Program-made: the position numbers and the translations under genes | Part shown: one piece after another, positions 1 to 5,833 of the stretch | Layout: the number at the start of each line of letters is the position of its first letter | Position numbering within the stretch: the first letter of the stretch is position 1 | The notes under the pieces: generated by a model | The model's database searches: none | Seen by the model: only the letters and a program-made list of their open reading frames with translations | What the model was told of the DNA's origin: nothing | DNA from: Helicobacteraceae bacterium | GTDB lineage: Bacteria; Campylobacterota; Campylobacteria; Campylobacterales; SZUA-545 | NCBI GenBank assembly: GCA_003250175.1 | Contig: QKHD01000058.1 | Coordinates: 1-5,833, forward strand | DNA length: 5,833 bases | Direction: 5' to 3'

Positions 1-205
1 GTACCAGTACCATCTCGTTGTTGCTGCTGGTAAAAAGGGCCTGATTTAAAATGGCCTTGGGGTCTTGTTTGTACCCACCGCACATATGCTCGTAAGCTTT
101 GGCCACCCGTTTTGGGGTGTCCAAAAGCCCTTCGCGCGCCGGATCTTCCCCGATGAGGGAGAGAATGGAGGTAACCGCCTCTTCGAATGGTTTGGATGTG
201 CTCAT
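1..205 (-). CDS. folE: GTP cyclohydrolase I, N-terminal part (runs off left edge)
   Basis: GTP cyclohydrolase I (FolE) converts GTP to 7,8-dihydroneopterin triphosphate and formate, the first step of folate synthesis and also the entry to queuosine and other pterin pathways in the cytoplasm. Only the first 68 codons are in the window. They show the conserved N-terminal stretch of the family: [20 protein letters not shown] at about residues 19-38, then a helix ending in CGGY, and the SNNEMVLV strand at about 61-68 that leads into the catalytic domain. The zinc ligands and catalytic histidines lie beyond the left edge and cannot be checked. The ATG at 205 is chosen because the family homology begins just after it; a GAAGG at 221-217 lies 11 nt upstream, a somewhat long spacing, while an AGGA at 210-207 is too close to serve alone. 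The gene is transcribed away from tig, so the two share the 206-372 region. Confidence 0.93.
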   Translation of the reverse strand, partial: MSTSKPFEEAVTSILSLIGEDPAREGLLDTPKRVAKAYEHMCGGYKQDPKAILNQALFTSSNNEMVLV

Positions 206-300
206 GTCCTGGCTAACCTTCGGTTGTTTTGCCGTAATGGTAGCGAAAAACGGGCAAAGATGAGCTAAAGAACAGGGTTTCAGGCGCTTTGGAGCCATAT

Positions 301-328
301 TTGTTTCAAAGCCGATTTCCGATAAGAT
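301..328 (+). promoter_or_regulatory. Candidate sigma-70 promoter for the tig operon
   Basis: A TTGTTT at 301-306 (three of six matches to the TTGACA consensus) is followed after 16 nt by TAAGAT at 323-328 (four of six matches to TATAAT). This would start transcription around 335 and leave a leader of roughly 35-40 nt before tig. Campylobacterota promoters often have a poor -35 box and rely on the -10, so the weak -35 is not disqualifying. The match is modest and has no support beyond its position. Confidence 0.3.
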
Positions 329-362
329 TGACGGATTTAACCAGATACAAAAGAAACTGAAA

Positions 363-367
363 AAGGG
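363..367 (+). promoter_or_regulatory. Ribosome binding site of tig
   Basis: AAGGG lies 5 nt before the ATG at 373, a good Shine-Dalgarno spacing, and supports that start. Confidence 0.7.
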
Positions 368-372
368 TCAAA

Positions 373-1686
373 ATGAAAGTGAATTCCAAACAGATCGACA
401 GCGCAAACGGCGTGGTAACCGCCACCATCTCCAAGGCGCTTTTGGAATCAAAAGAGAAAGAGCTGGCCAAACAGGCAGCCAAAAATATGAAAGTGGACGG
501 TTTCCGCAAAGGTAAAGTTCCTGCCCACGTTGTTATCAGCCGCTATGGTGCCCAGATTAAACAAGACAGCCAGAACGAAGTGCTTCAGGATGTTTACAAA
601 GAGGCGATGAAAGGTCTCAAGGGTGAAATCCTCGGCAATCCGAAATTCACCAAGTTTGAAGAAAAAGAGGGTGGTCTGGAAGTGGAGTTCAAAATCTCCA
701 TGCGTCCGACGATGGAGCTGAAAGATTATGAAAAACTGATCCCTGATTTCAAACCGGAAGAAGCGACCGAAGCGGAAATTACCGAAAGCATCGAAAAAGC
801 GGCCAAAGCCGTAGCCGAGCCGGTAAAACTCAAACGCAAGCGTATGCTGCGCGAAGGCGATATCGCGGTGTTTGACTTCGAAGGTTTCATGGACGGCCAA
901 AGCGTCGACAGCGCCACAGCGAAAAACTTCTCCCTCGAAATCGGCAGCGGCCGTCTGATCGAAGGGTTTGAATCCGGCATGGTCGGTATGAAATACGAAG
1001 AGACCCGCGAACTCGAACTCAAATTCCCTGAAAACTACCATGCCAAAGATATGGCCGGTAAAGATGTGAAATTTGTCATTACCCTGAACGAAATCCAGGA
1101 AAGAGAAGTTCCGGAGATCAATGACGACCTGGCGAAAAAACTGGTTCCCAACGATCCGGAGATGAACCTGGAAAAACTGAAAAACATCGTAAAAGAGTCT
1201 ATCGAGAGCGACAAGACATCCAAAATGTACAACGATGAGCTCAAGCCTAAACTGCTCGAAGCTTTGGTAAAGAAATTTGATTTCGAACTTCCGGAGCTGA
1301 TCGTGGAAGAGGAAGTCAACTCTCTGATGAACGTCAAAGCCCAGGCGATGGATGAAAAAGAGCTGGCAGCCCTGCGCGACGATGAGAAAAAACTGGAAAA
1401 ACTGCGAAAAGAAGTCGAGCCCGATGCGAAAGAGCGTGTGAAAACCACCCTCATCGTTGACGAACTGGCCAAGCTGGAAAAAATCACCGTGTCCGACCAG
1501 GAACTCTCCCAGATGATGTACTACGAAGCGATGCAGATGGGTCACGATCCTAAACAGCTGATGGAGTACTACCAGAAGCAGGGACTGTTACCAATGGTAA
1601 AAATGTCCATGCTGGAAGACCGCGTGCTATCCCACCTGCTGAACAAAAAACTCGAATCAAAGAAAGAGAAAGGCGGTAAAGCGTGA
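373..1686 (+). CDS. tig: Trigger factor, ribosome-bound chaperone / peptidyl-prolyl isomerase
   Basis: Trigger factor binds ribosomal protein L23 at the exit tunnel and shields and folds nascent chains. At 437 residues this is the usual full length (E. coli 432). The N-terminal ribosome-binding domain (about 1-115) contains the signature GFRKGKVP at residues 43-50, whose FRK contacts the ribosome. The FKBP-type prolyl isomerase domain spans about 160-241, with [13 protein letters not shown] at 191-203 and [13 protein letters not shown] at 218-230. The rest (about 245-430) is the helical C-terminal chaperone domain, rich in charged residues. Within the isomerase domain the proline usual in the E. 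coli-type RMIPGFE segment is replaced by glutamate, and the GG loop after DG is divergent, so isomerase activity may be reduced; chaperone function does not require it. It is the first gene of the operon, and its TGA stop overlaps the clpP start by 4 nt. Confidence 0.97.
   Translation: MKVNSKQIDSANGVVTATISKALLESKEKELAKQAAKNMKVDGFRKGKVPAHVVISRYGAQIKQDSQNEVLQDVYKEAMKGLKGEILGNPKFTKFEEKEGGLEVEFKISMRPTMELKDYEKLIPDFKPEEATEAEITESIEKAAKAVAEPVKLKRKRMLREGDIAVFDFEGFMDGQSVDSATAKNFSLEIGSGRLIEGFESGMVGMKYEETRELELKFPENYHAKDMAGKDVKFVITLNEIQEREVPEINDDLAKKLVPNDPEMNLEKLKNIVKESIESDKTSKMYNDELKPKLLEALVKKFDFELPELIVEEEVNSLMNVKAQAMDEKELAALRDDEKKLEKLRKEVEPDAKERVKTTLIVDELAKLEKITVSDQELSQMMYYEAMQMGHDPKQLMEYYQKQGLLPMVKMSMLEDRVLSHLLNKKLESKKEKGGKA
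1669..1673 (+). promoter_or_regulatory. Ribosome binding site of clpP, inside tig
   Basis: AAAGG lies within the last codons of tig, 9 nt before the GTG at 1683. Together with the GTGA overlap it supports a GTG start and translational coupling of clpP to tig. Confidence 0.6.
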
Positions 1687-2270
1687 GCTATATTCCCTAC
1701 GTAGTCGAAAAGACCGGCCGGGGCGAACGCAGTTACGATATCTATTCCCGGCTTTTAAAAGACCGGATCATCATGCTCAACGGCGAGGTTAACGATGCCG
1801 TCTCCGGAAGTATCGTCGCCCAGCTGCTCTTTTTGGAAGCGGAGGATCCGGATAAGGATATCTACCTTTACATCAACTCTCCCGGGGGTGTCATCACCAG
1901 CGGGATGGCGATTTACGATACAATGAATTATGTAAAACCCGATATAGTTACCATATGCATCGGTCAGGCGGCATCCATGGGTGCTTTCCTGCTCTCCTGC
2001 GGTACCAAAGGCAAACGTTTCGCCCTTCCCCATGCGCGGATCATGGTGCACCAGCCACTCGGCGGTGCCCAGGGCCAGGCGACGGACATCGAAATCCAGG
2101 CCAAAGAAATTCTTCGGATGAAAAAAGAGCTCAACGAGATTCTTGCATCCAATACCGGTCAGTCCTATAAAAAGATCGCGGCGGACACAGAGCGCGACTT
2201 TTTTATGTCGGCGGCGGAAGCCAAAGATTACGGTCTGATCGACTCGGTAGTTGATAAAAGCAAGAAATAA
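1683..2270 (+). CDS. clpP: ATP-dependent Clp protease proteolytic subunit
   Basis: ClpP is the serine peptidase that forms the double-heptamer degradation chamber served by ClpX or ClpA unfoldases. The 195-residue protein is full length and has the complete catalytic triad: Ser98 in QAASMGA (95-101), His123 in MVHQPLGG (121-128) and Asp172 in TERD (169-172). The [11 protein letters not shown] segment (59-69) carries the oxyanion-hole glycines. The start is GTG at 1683, overlapping the tig stop as GTGA. The N-terminus begins [16 protein letters not shown], which aligns with the first residues of mature E. coli ClpP, so there is no long propeptide to remove. As in other Campylobacterota, and unlike E. 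coli, clpX is not next to it; instead a degenerate GGDEF gene follows after 12 nt. Confidence 0.98.
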   Translation: MSYIPYVVEKTGRGERSYDIYSRLLKDRIIMLNGEVNDAVSGSIVAQLLFLEAEDPDKDIYLYINSPGGVITSGMAIYDTMNYVKPDIVTICIGQAASMGAFLLSCGTKGKRFALPHARIMVHQPLGGAQGQATDIEIQAKEILRMKKELNEILASNTGQSYKKIAADTERDFFMSAAEAKDYGLIDSVVDKSKK

Positions 2271-2275
2271 GAGGA
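2271..2275 (+). promoter_or_regulatory. Ribosome binding site of the degenerate GGDEF gene
   Basis: GAGGA begins directly after the clpP stop and lies 7 nt before the ATG at 2283. This strong site decides in favour of the upstream ATG, although the first 45 residues it adds are low-complexity. Confidence 0.75.
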
Positions 2276-2282
2276 TTAGCCC

Positions 2283-3383
2283 ATGTTAACACGAAAAGGT
2301 CGCGGCAGTACTGGGAGTCAGGCCCCAAGTGAGCTCGATTCACTTGGAGGCGGCGGAGGCGGCGGAAGCAGCTTCTCCGGATCATTCGGTGCCGAAGCAT
2401 TTGATTCCGGTGCCGGAATGGACTCCCAAAGTCAGCTGGACTCCTTTGCCAAAGAGGTACTAGGTGCGCTCAGCTACGACTCCATGCCCCCTTTTCCCAA
2501 CTACTATCAACTCTACTTCGAGAAGATGCTGGACGAAAAGCCCTATGAGTTTAAAAAATCCATCACGGAGCTTTTGGAAACCGAGAGCAACACCGAGGAT
2601 GAAAAACGTATGCGGATCGAACAGCAGCTGCAGCAGGGCTTCTCGTTTTCCAAAGAGATTCTGCAGCACGTGGCCGTTTTGTACAAAAACGTCAACGCCA
2701 TGGTGCACGTGGCCCAGCGCCGCATCAAGGATGCCCAGGGTATTAACAACCCCAGCGCCGTTAAGAACCTGACACTGGCGGTCAACAAAGACTTGGAAAA
2801 GCTGCTGGCAATTCTTAACAAGCAATCCGTCAACATTAAAAACCTCTACACCAAATCCGCCAAGATCATCAAAGAGGTCGAGGGCGGCACTATCTACGAT
2901 TCTCAATACGGCATCTTTAACAAACGGTATCTGGTAGACCAGGTGCGTAATGAGATCGAACAGATGAAAAAGTTCAACCACGAGAGCTCCCTGATTATCT
3001 CCAAGCTCAGCTCTTCCGTGGCGATCGAGGTTAATGAGAAGCAGCTGGCCATGATCAACCGGACCATCTCCAAGCTCTTCCTTAAAACCTCCCGACGCAG
3101 CGACGTCGTCGCCCACCTGGGTGATGGCATGTTTGCCATGCTGCTCAAACACACCGATGTGGAGAATGCAGCCCGCGCCTCCGGACGTTTGGCGGACATG
3201 ACGGGGCAGTCCCACTTCTTTATCGGTGATAACGAAGTCAAGCTGGAGATTAAAATCGGTATTGCGGTACTGAACACGGAAAAAGAGGTCGAGCAGATCG
3301 TTGCCGAAGCCATGGATGCCCAGCTTCAGGCTGATAAATCATCCGAAATGTATGTGATCTACTCCGACGACAACGAGGGGTAA
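2283..3383 (+). CDS. Degenerate GGDEF-domain protein with retained RxxD I-site, putative c-di-GMP receptor
   Basis: This 366-residue cytoplasmic protein has no signal peptide or membrane segment. Residues 1-50 are a low-complexity, probably disordered tail rich in Gly and Ser, with a run of seven glycines at 22-28. Residues 52-200 are predicted helical and include a PPFPNYYQLYFEKM motif (69-82), resembling the Pro/Tyr motif found ahead of GGDEF domains in some diguanylate cyclases. Residues 205-360 follow the GGDEF fold: YDSQYGIFNKRYL at 205-217 matches the entry motif DxLTGLxNRRxL, and KIGIAVL (324-330) matches the late SIGVA strand. The signature is GDGMF at 280-284 instead of GGDEF. The metal-binding Asp strand (ISKL instead of IDID) and the FKxxND and GHxxGD motifs are also absent, so cyclase activity is not expected. 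RRSD at 271-274 sits exactly five residues before the signature, the position of the c-di-GMP inhibitory site. A binding or regulatory role is inferred. It lies between clpP and def (2 nt gap), where H. pylori, as I recall, has no such gene. Confidence 0.88.
   Translation: MLTRKGRGSTGSQAPSELDSLGGGGGGGSSFSGSFGAEAFDSGAGMDSQSQLDSFAKEVLGALSYDSMPPFPNYYQLYFEKMLDEKPYEFKKSITELLETESNTEDEKRMRIEQQLQQGFSFSKEILQHVAVLYKNVNAMVHVAQRRIKDAQGINNPSAVKNLTLAVNKDLEKLLAILNKQSVNIKNLYTKSAKIIKEVEGGTIYDSQYGIFNKRYLVDQVRNEIEQMKKFNHESSLIISKLSSSVAIEVNEKQLAMINRTISKLFLKTSRRSDVVAHLGDGMFAMLLKHTDVENAARASGRLADMTGQSHFFIGDNEVKLEIKIGIAVLNTEKEVEQIVAEAMDAQLQADKSSEMYVIYSDDNEG
2346..2366 (+). repeat. Short tandem repeat encoding a seven-glycine run
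   Basis: GGAGGCGGC occurs twice in tandem and is followed by a third partial GGA, encoding residues 22-28 of the degenerate GGDEF protein. Gain or loss of a unit would stay in frame and only change linker length. Confidence 0.7.
3375..3380 (+). promoter_or_regulatory. Ribosome binding site of def, inside the preceding gene
   Basis: GAGGGG forms the last two sense codons (Glu-Gly) of the degenerate GGDEF gene and lies 5 nt before the TTG at 3386. Its strength and spacing support the rare TTG start. Confidence 0.7.
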
Positions 3384-3385
3384 CC

Positions 3386-3910
3386 TTGATCCGGCAAGTC
3401 CTAACCTACCCTGATCCCGTCCTAAAAAAGGTCTCACGTGACGTGAGCACCTTTGACGAGGAGCTCCACACCCTGCTGGATGACATGTGCGACACGATGC
3501 TGGCGGAAAATGGTATCGGTCTGGCGGCCATCCAGATCGGGGTCGATCTAAACGTCCTGGTCATCCTGCTTCCCCGCGAAGAGGATGACCAGCAGCACCG
3601 GGAGGATGTATTTGAAATCATCAATCCCAAGATCACTGCCAAAAGCGGCAAAGAGATCTACCGCGAGGGGTGCTTGAGTATTCCGGAGTATTATGATGAA
3701 GTGGAGCGGGCTGCCGAAGTGACGGTCGAATACCTCGATCGTACCGGCACACCCCAAACCCTTCAAGCGGACGGTCTCTTGGCCATTGCCGTCCAGCATG
3801 AGATGGACCATCTCAGCGGCCAACTTTTCGTAGAACGACTTCCGATGCTAAAACGAAAGAAGTTTGAAAAAGAGTGGAAAAAACGAATTCGGGACAACAA
3901 ACGGTTCTAA
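3386..3910 (+). CDS. def: Peptide deformylase
   Basis: Peptide deformylase removes the formyl group from the N-terminal methionine of nascent proteins at the ribosome, using a bound metal ion (usually iron). All three family motifs are present: GIGLAAIQ at 43-50, EGCLS at 94-98 and QHEMDH at 137-142. Cys96, His138 and His142 are the metal ligands and Glu139 the catalytic base. The 174-residue length is typical of bacterial type 1 enzymes; a polar, acidic loop at about 64-74 (EREEDDQQH-like region) and a lysine/arginine-rich C-terminal tail (156-173) fit ribosome association. The start is TTG: homology begins at once (IRQVLTYPDPVL) and a strong GAGGGG lies 5 nt upstream, while there is no suitable ATG before conserved residues. 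The C-terminal codons overlap the probable comM start by 37 nt. Confidence 0.97.
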   Translation: MIRQVLTYPDPVLKKVSRDVSTFDEELHTLLDDMCDTMLAENGIGLAAIQIGVDLNVLVILLPREEDDQQHREDVFEIINPKITAKSGKEIYREGCLSIPEYYDEVERAAEVTVEYLDRTGTPQTLQADGLLAIAVQHEMDHLSGQLFVERLPMLKRKKFEKEWKKRIRDNKRF

Positions 3911-5418
3911 ACTCCCTGCGCAGTGCTACCCTGGACGGCAACCGTGCCAGGGTGGTCGATGTGGAGGCCAGTTTTACCAAGGGGCTTCCCAGCTTCACCA
4001 TCGTCGGCCTCGCCAGCGAGAGCATCAAAGAGTCGAAAGAGCGTGTCAAGTCGGCACTTCTTTGCAACGGATTCAAATTCCCGCCCCTGCGCATAACGAT
4101 TAATCTCTCCCCCAGTGACCTTCGCAAAGAGGGCAGTCACTTTGACCTCTCCATCGCCCTGCTCATTGCCTTGCAGCAAGAAAACCTTTCACTAGAAGAT
4201 AACCAACCACCGCTTTTTATTTTGGGTGAATTGGGCCTGGACGGAGCCGTTAAAGAGACCCAGAGCACCTTTCCCATCGTGCTCTCACTGGTGCAGGAGT
4301 TTGGCTCGGTACGTATTCTCGCTTCCAAGGAGGGTGCAGGGCGTCTGGCGAAAATCCCCGGCGCAGTGATTTATGGTGTTGGGACCTTATCGGAGGCCCA
4401 GGCGTTCTTTCGGGCTCCGGAGGTTATCGCTCCGGAGCAGCCGAGCGATTTCGATGCCCATCAGCCCGAACCGGGTTACTACGTGCAGCGGCAATACGGG
4501 AAAGATTTCAGGGAGGTCGTGGGGCAGGAGCGTGCCAAGCGGGCCGCACTCATTGCCGCGGCGGGCATGCACAATCTGCTCTTAAACGGAAGCCCCGGAT
4601 GCGGGAAAAGTATGATCGTTCAGCGACTGCGAGAGATCATGCCACCGCTTAGTGTCAAAGAGATTCTCTCCGTGGCTTTACTGGAAAATGAAGAGGGGGG
4701 TGTGCCACGCTTTGATGCGGTGAGACCTTTTAGACAGCCGCACCACTCCGCCACCAAAGCCAGTATCTTCGGCGGTGGCAGCCGACAGGCAAAAATGGGG
4801 GAGATCGCCCTAGCCAATGCGGGGGTACTTTTTTTTGATGAACTGCCCCATTTTCCAAAAACCATTCTCGAAGCGTTACGTGAACCGCTGGAAGACCACC
4901 GCCTGCTTATCTCTCGGGTCAATACCAAGATCGCCTACGATGCCAAGTTTCTTTTTGCCGCAGCCATGAACCCATGCCCCTGTGGCAACCTGCTGAGCCG
5001 AAGCAAAAACTGCCGCTGTACGGAGCTGGAGGTGCAGCGGTACCGCAACCGGCTTTCCGAACCCTTTTTAGACCGGATTGATCTCTATGTGGAGATGGAG
5101 GAGTATGACCCCAAGGCGACCCACCGGGTCGACTCAACCTCACTACATGAACAGGTGTTAACGGCTTTCAGGCAGAGGCACAGCCGGGGGCAGGTGGAGT
5201 TAAACGGTAAGCTGGATGATCGGCAGATCGGGACGTTTTGCCAACTGGACAGGGCGACAGAAGAGACTCTAACCCAAGGGGTGCAGCGGTTTAATCTCTC
5301 CATGCGCTCCCGCAACAAGGTCATCCGCATCGCACGAACCATTGCCGATCTGGCGGGGCGGGAGAAGATCATTTCTGCTGATATTATGGAGGCCCTTAGT
5401 TACCGTTATCGTAGCTAA
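3874..5418 (+). CDS. comM: ComM-family AAA+ branch-migration helicase (YifB / Mg-chelatase-like)
   Basis: ComM is a hexameric AAA+ helicase that, in Vibrio and Acinetobacter, extends heteroduplex by branch migration during natural transformation; it was formerly annotated as a magnesium chelatase subunit. The N-terminal ChlI-type domain (about 15-180) begins LRSATLDGNRARVVDVEASF and includes GLPSFTIVGLA (37-47). The AAA+ core has Walker A GSPGCGKS at 239-246, Walker B VLFFDE at 318-323 and a sensor segment AAMNPCPCG at 363-371. Four cysteines (368, 370, 380, 382) form the CPCG...CxC zinc-like cluster seen in the family. LDRIDL (399-404) and a C-terminal helical domain (about 420-514) follow. 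The protein is full length at 514 residues. Family homology starts at about residue 15; the GTG at 3874 is the only acceptable in-frame start before it, giving a 37-nt overlap with def and a poor ribosome binding site, so the exact start is uncertain (a CTG at 3916 is the alternative). Confidence 0.94.
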   Translation: MEKTNSGQQTVLNSLRSATLDGNRARVVDVEASFTKGLPSFTIVGLASESIKESKERVKSALLCNGFKFPPLRITINLSPSDLRKEGSHFDLSIALLIALQQENLSLEDNQPPLFILGELGLDGAVKETQSTFPIVLSLVQEFGSVRILASKEGAGRLAKIPGAVIYGVGTLSEAQAFFRAPEVIAPEQPSDFDAHQPEPGYYVQRQYGKDFREVVGQERAKRAALIAAAGMHNLLLNGSPGCGKSMIVQRLREIMPPLSVKEILSVALLENEEGGVPRFDAVRPFRQPHHSATKASIFGGGSRQAKMGEIALANAGVLFFDELPHFPKTILEALREPLEDHRLLISRVNTKIAYDAKFLFAAAMNPCPCGNLLSRSKNCRCTELEVQRYRNRLSEPFLDRIDLYVEMEEYDPKATHRVDSTSLHEQVLTAFRQRHSRGQVELNGKLDDRQIGTFCQLDRATEETLTQGVQRFNLSMRSRNKVIRIARTIADLAGREKIISADIMEALSYRYRS

Positions 5419-5833
5419 GTGAAAGGCCGCTTTGGGTCGGTTTGTTCATGTCGCGGCAGGTTTCCGGATCAAAGACCTTGAAGACAACGGCGTTGCGCCC
5501 CGCATTTTTAGCCTCATAGAGGGCAATATCCGCGCAGCGCATCAGGGCATCCGGCGCTTCATCGCCTGTCTGGGTAAGGAAGGTCACGCCGATGGAGACC
5601 GTGAGGTAGGGGTGCGTGTTGTCTTTGTGTTCGATATGCAGGTCTTGGATCGACTGCTTCAGCTTTTCAAAAAAGATGTGGGCGCTCTCTTCGCTGATGT
5701 GGGAGACAAAAACGGCAAACTCTTCACCACCCAGACGGAAGACAAAGTCTCCGGAGCGTTTGAGGTGCTCTTTCATGGTCTGGGCCACCTGCTTGAGGGC
5801 CTCGTCACCCTGCTGGTGGCCGTAGGCGTCGTT
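5396..5833 (-). CDS. GGDEF diguanylate cyclase, C-terminal part (runs off right edge)
   Basis: This is the catalytic end of a diguanylate cyclase, which condenses two GTP to cyclic di-GMP, the second messenger controlling motility and biofilm. The open frame is continuous to the right edge (NDAYGHQQGDEAL at 5833-5795), so the start and any sensor domain lie outside the window. The active signature GGEEF is at 5731-5717. An RxxD inhibitory site (RSGD, 5758-5747) lies exactly five residues before it, so product inhibition is expected. The C-terminal family motifs SIGV and ADIALYEAKNAGRN are intact, and a tail of about 30 residues follows with no recognisable domain. Internal GTG or ATG codons near 5788 are not real starts because they fall inside the domain. 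The gene is convergent with comM and their ends overlap by 23 bp; the sensor input and gene name cannot be told from this part. Confidence 0.95.
   Translation of the reverse strand, partial: NDAYGHQQGDEALKQVAQTMKEHLKRSGDFVFRLGGEEFAVFVSHISEESAHIFFEKLKQSIQDLHIEHKDNTHPYLTVSIGVTFLTQTGDEAPDALMRCADIALYEAKNAGRNAVVFKVFDPETCRDMNKPTQSGLSLSYDNGN

Larger units (their letters stand above)
206..372. other. Divergent intergenic region between folE and tig
   Basis: This 167-nt gap separates two divergently transcribed genes and must carry both promoters or at least the one for the five-gene operon. It is richer in A and T than the flanking genes, especially at 298-365. No convincing operator, riboswitch, inverted repeat or intrinsic terminator was seen. 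On the minus strand no good promoter pair for folE could be found; a TACCAT-like hexamer about 30 nt upstream of its start is the only weak -10 candidate, with no matching -35. Confidence 0.6.

Noticed and set aside
65..268. 67-codon open frame on the plus strand at the left edge
   Set aside because: It lies opposite the clear folE N-terminus and across the intergenic region, with no homology.
448..1545. Long 365-codon open frame on the minus strand opposite tig
   Set aside because: It is antisense to an unmistakable full-length trigger factor. The translation is unusually rich in Phe, His and Leu, as expected from the complement of Lys/Glu-rich codons, and no domain or ribosome binding site was seen.
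2460..3215. 251-codon open frame on the minus strand opposite the degenerate GGDEF gene
   Set aside because: It mirrors the codon bias of the sense gene, has no recognisable family and begins without a good ribosome binding site.
3874..5418. Annotation as a magnesium chelatase subunit of chlorophyll synthesis
   Set aside because: The full-length domain arrangement with the N-terminal ChlI-like domain and the Cys cluster is that of ComM/YifB; no other tetrapyrrole genes are present.
5396..5788. Treating the minus-strand gene as a complete 130-residue protein starting at 5788
   Set aside because: The frame continues to the window edge with the conserved NDAYGHxxGD motif, so the putative GTG start is internal and the gene is partial.
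5616..5825. Plus-strand open frame inside the diguanylate cyclase gene
   Set aside because: It is antisense to a canonical GGDEF domain and has no family resemblance.
1..5833. tRNA, rRNA, CRISPR array, insertion sequence, prophage or riboswitch
   Set aside because: No cloverleaf, regularly spaced repeat, terminal inverted repeat, transposase or integrase sequence, or structured leader was recognised; almost the whole window is coding.

Overview
The window reads as an ordinary chromosomal housekeeping region of a Campylobacterota (epsilonproteobacterial) organism. The evidence is the gene order trigger factor - clpP - def - comM, which from memory matches the order in Helicobacter pylori, and protein sequences that look like those of sulfur- and hydrogen-oxidising members of the phylum. 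Base composition is near 50% GC, higher than in Campylobacter or Helicobacter, so an environmental lineage is more likely; genus cannot be fixed from the sequence alone. No tRNA, rRNA, CRISPR array, insertion sequence or prophage gene was seen.

Layout: (1) 1-205, minus strand, the N-terminal part of GTP cyclohydrolase I (folE), running off the left edge. (2) 206-372, a divergent intergenic region that must hold the promoters for folE and for the rightward operon. (3) 373-5418, plus strand, a tightly packed five-gene operon: tig (trigger factor), clpP, a 366-residue protein with a degenerate GGDEF domain, def (peptide deformylase) and comM (AAA+ branch-migration helicase). Junctions are -4, +12, +2 and about -37 nt, so the genes are probably translationally coupled. 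Three of the five use non-ATG starts (clpP GTG, def TTG, comM GTG). (4) 5396-5833, minus strand, the C-terminal part of a canonical GGDEF diguanylate cyclase that runs off the right edge and overlaps the end of comM tail to tail by 23 bp.

How the genes fit together: trigger factor and peptide deformylase both act on nascent chains at the ribosome exit tunnel, ClpP degrades failed or regulated proteins, and ComM extends recombination during natural transformation. The unexpected member is the protein at 2283-3383. Its GGDEF domain has lost the catalytic signature (it reads GDGMF) and the upstream metal and guanine-binding residues, but keeps an RxxD inhibitory-site motif at exactly the canonical distance. 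That pattern is expected of a c-di-GMP receptor rather than an enzyme. Because it sits directly behind clpP, the most interesting testable idea is a c-di-GMP-responsive adaptor or regulator of Clp proteolysis or protein maturation, analogous to but not descended from Caulobacter PopA. This is inference. The neighbouring complete-looking GGEEF protein shows what the active version looks like, which makes the contrast clear.
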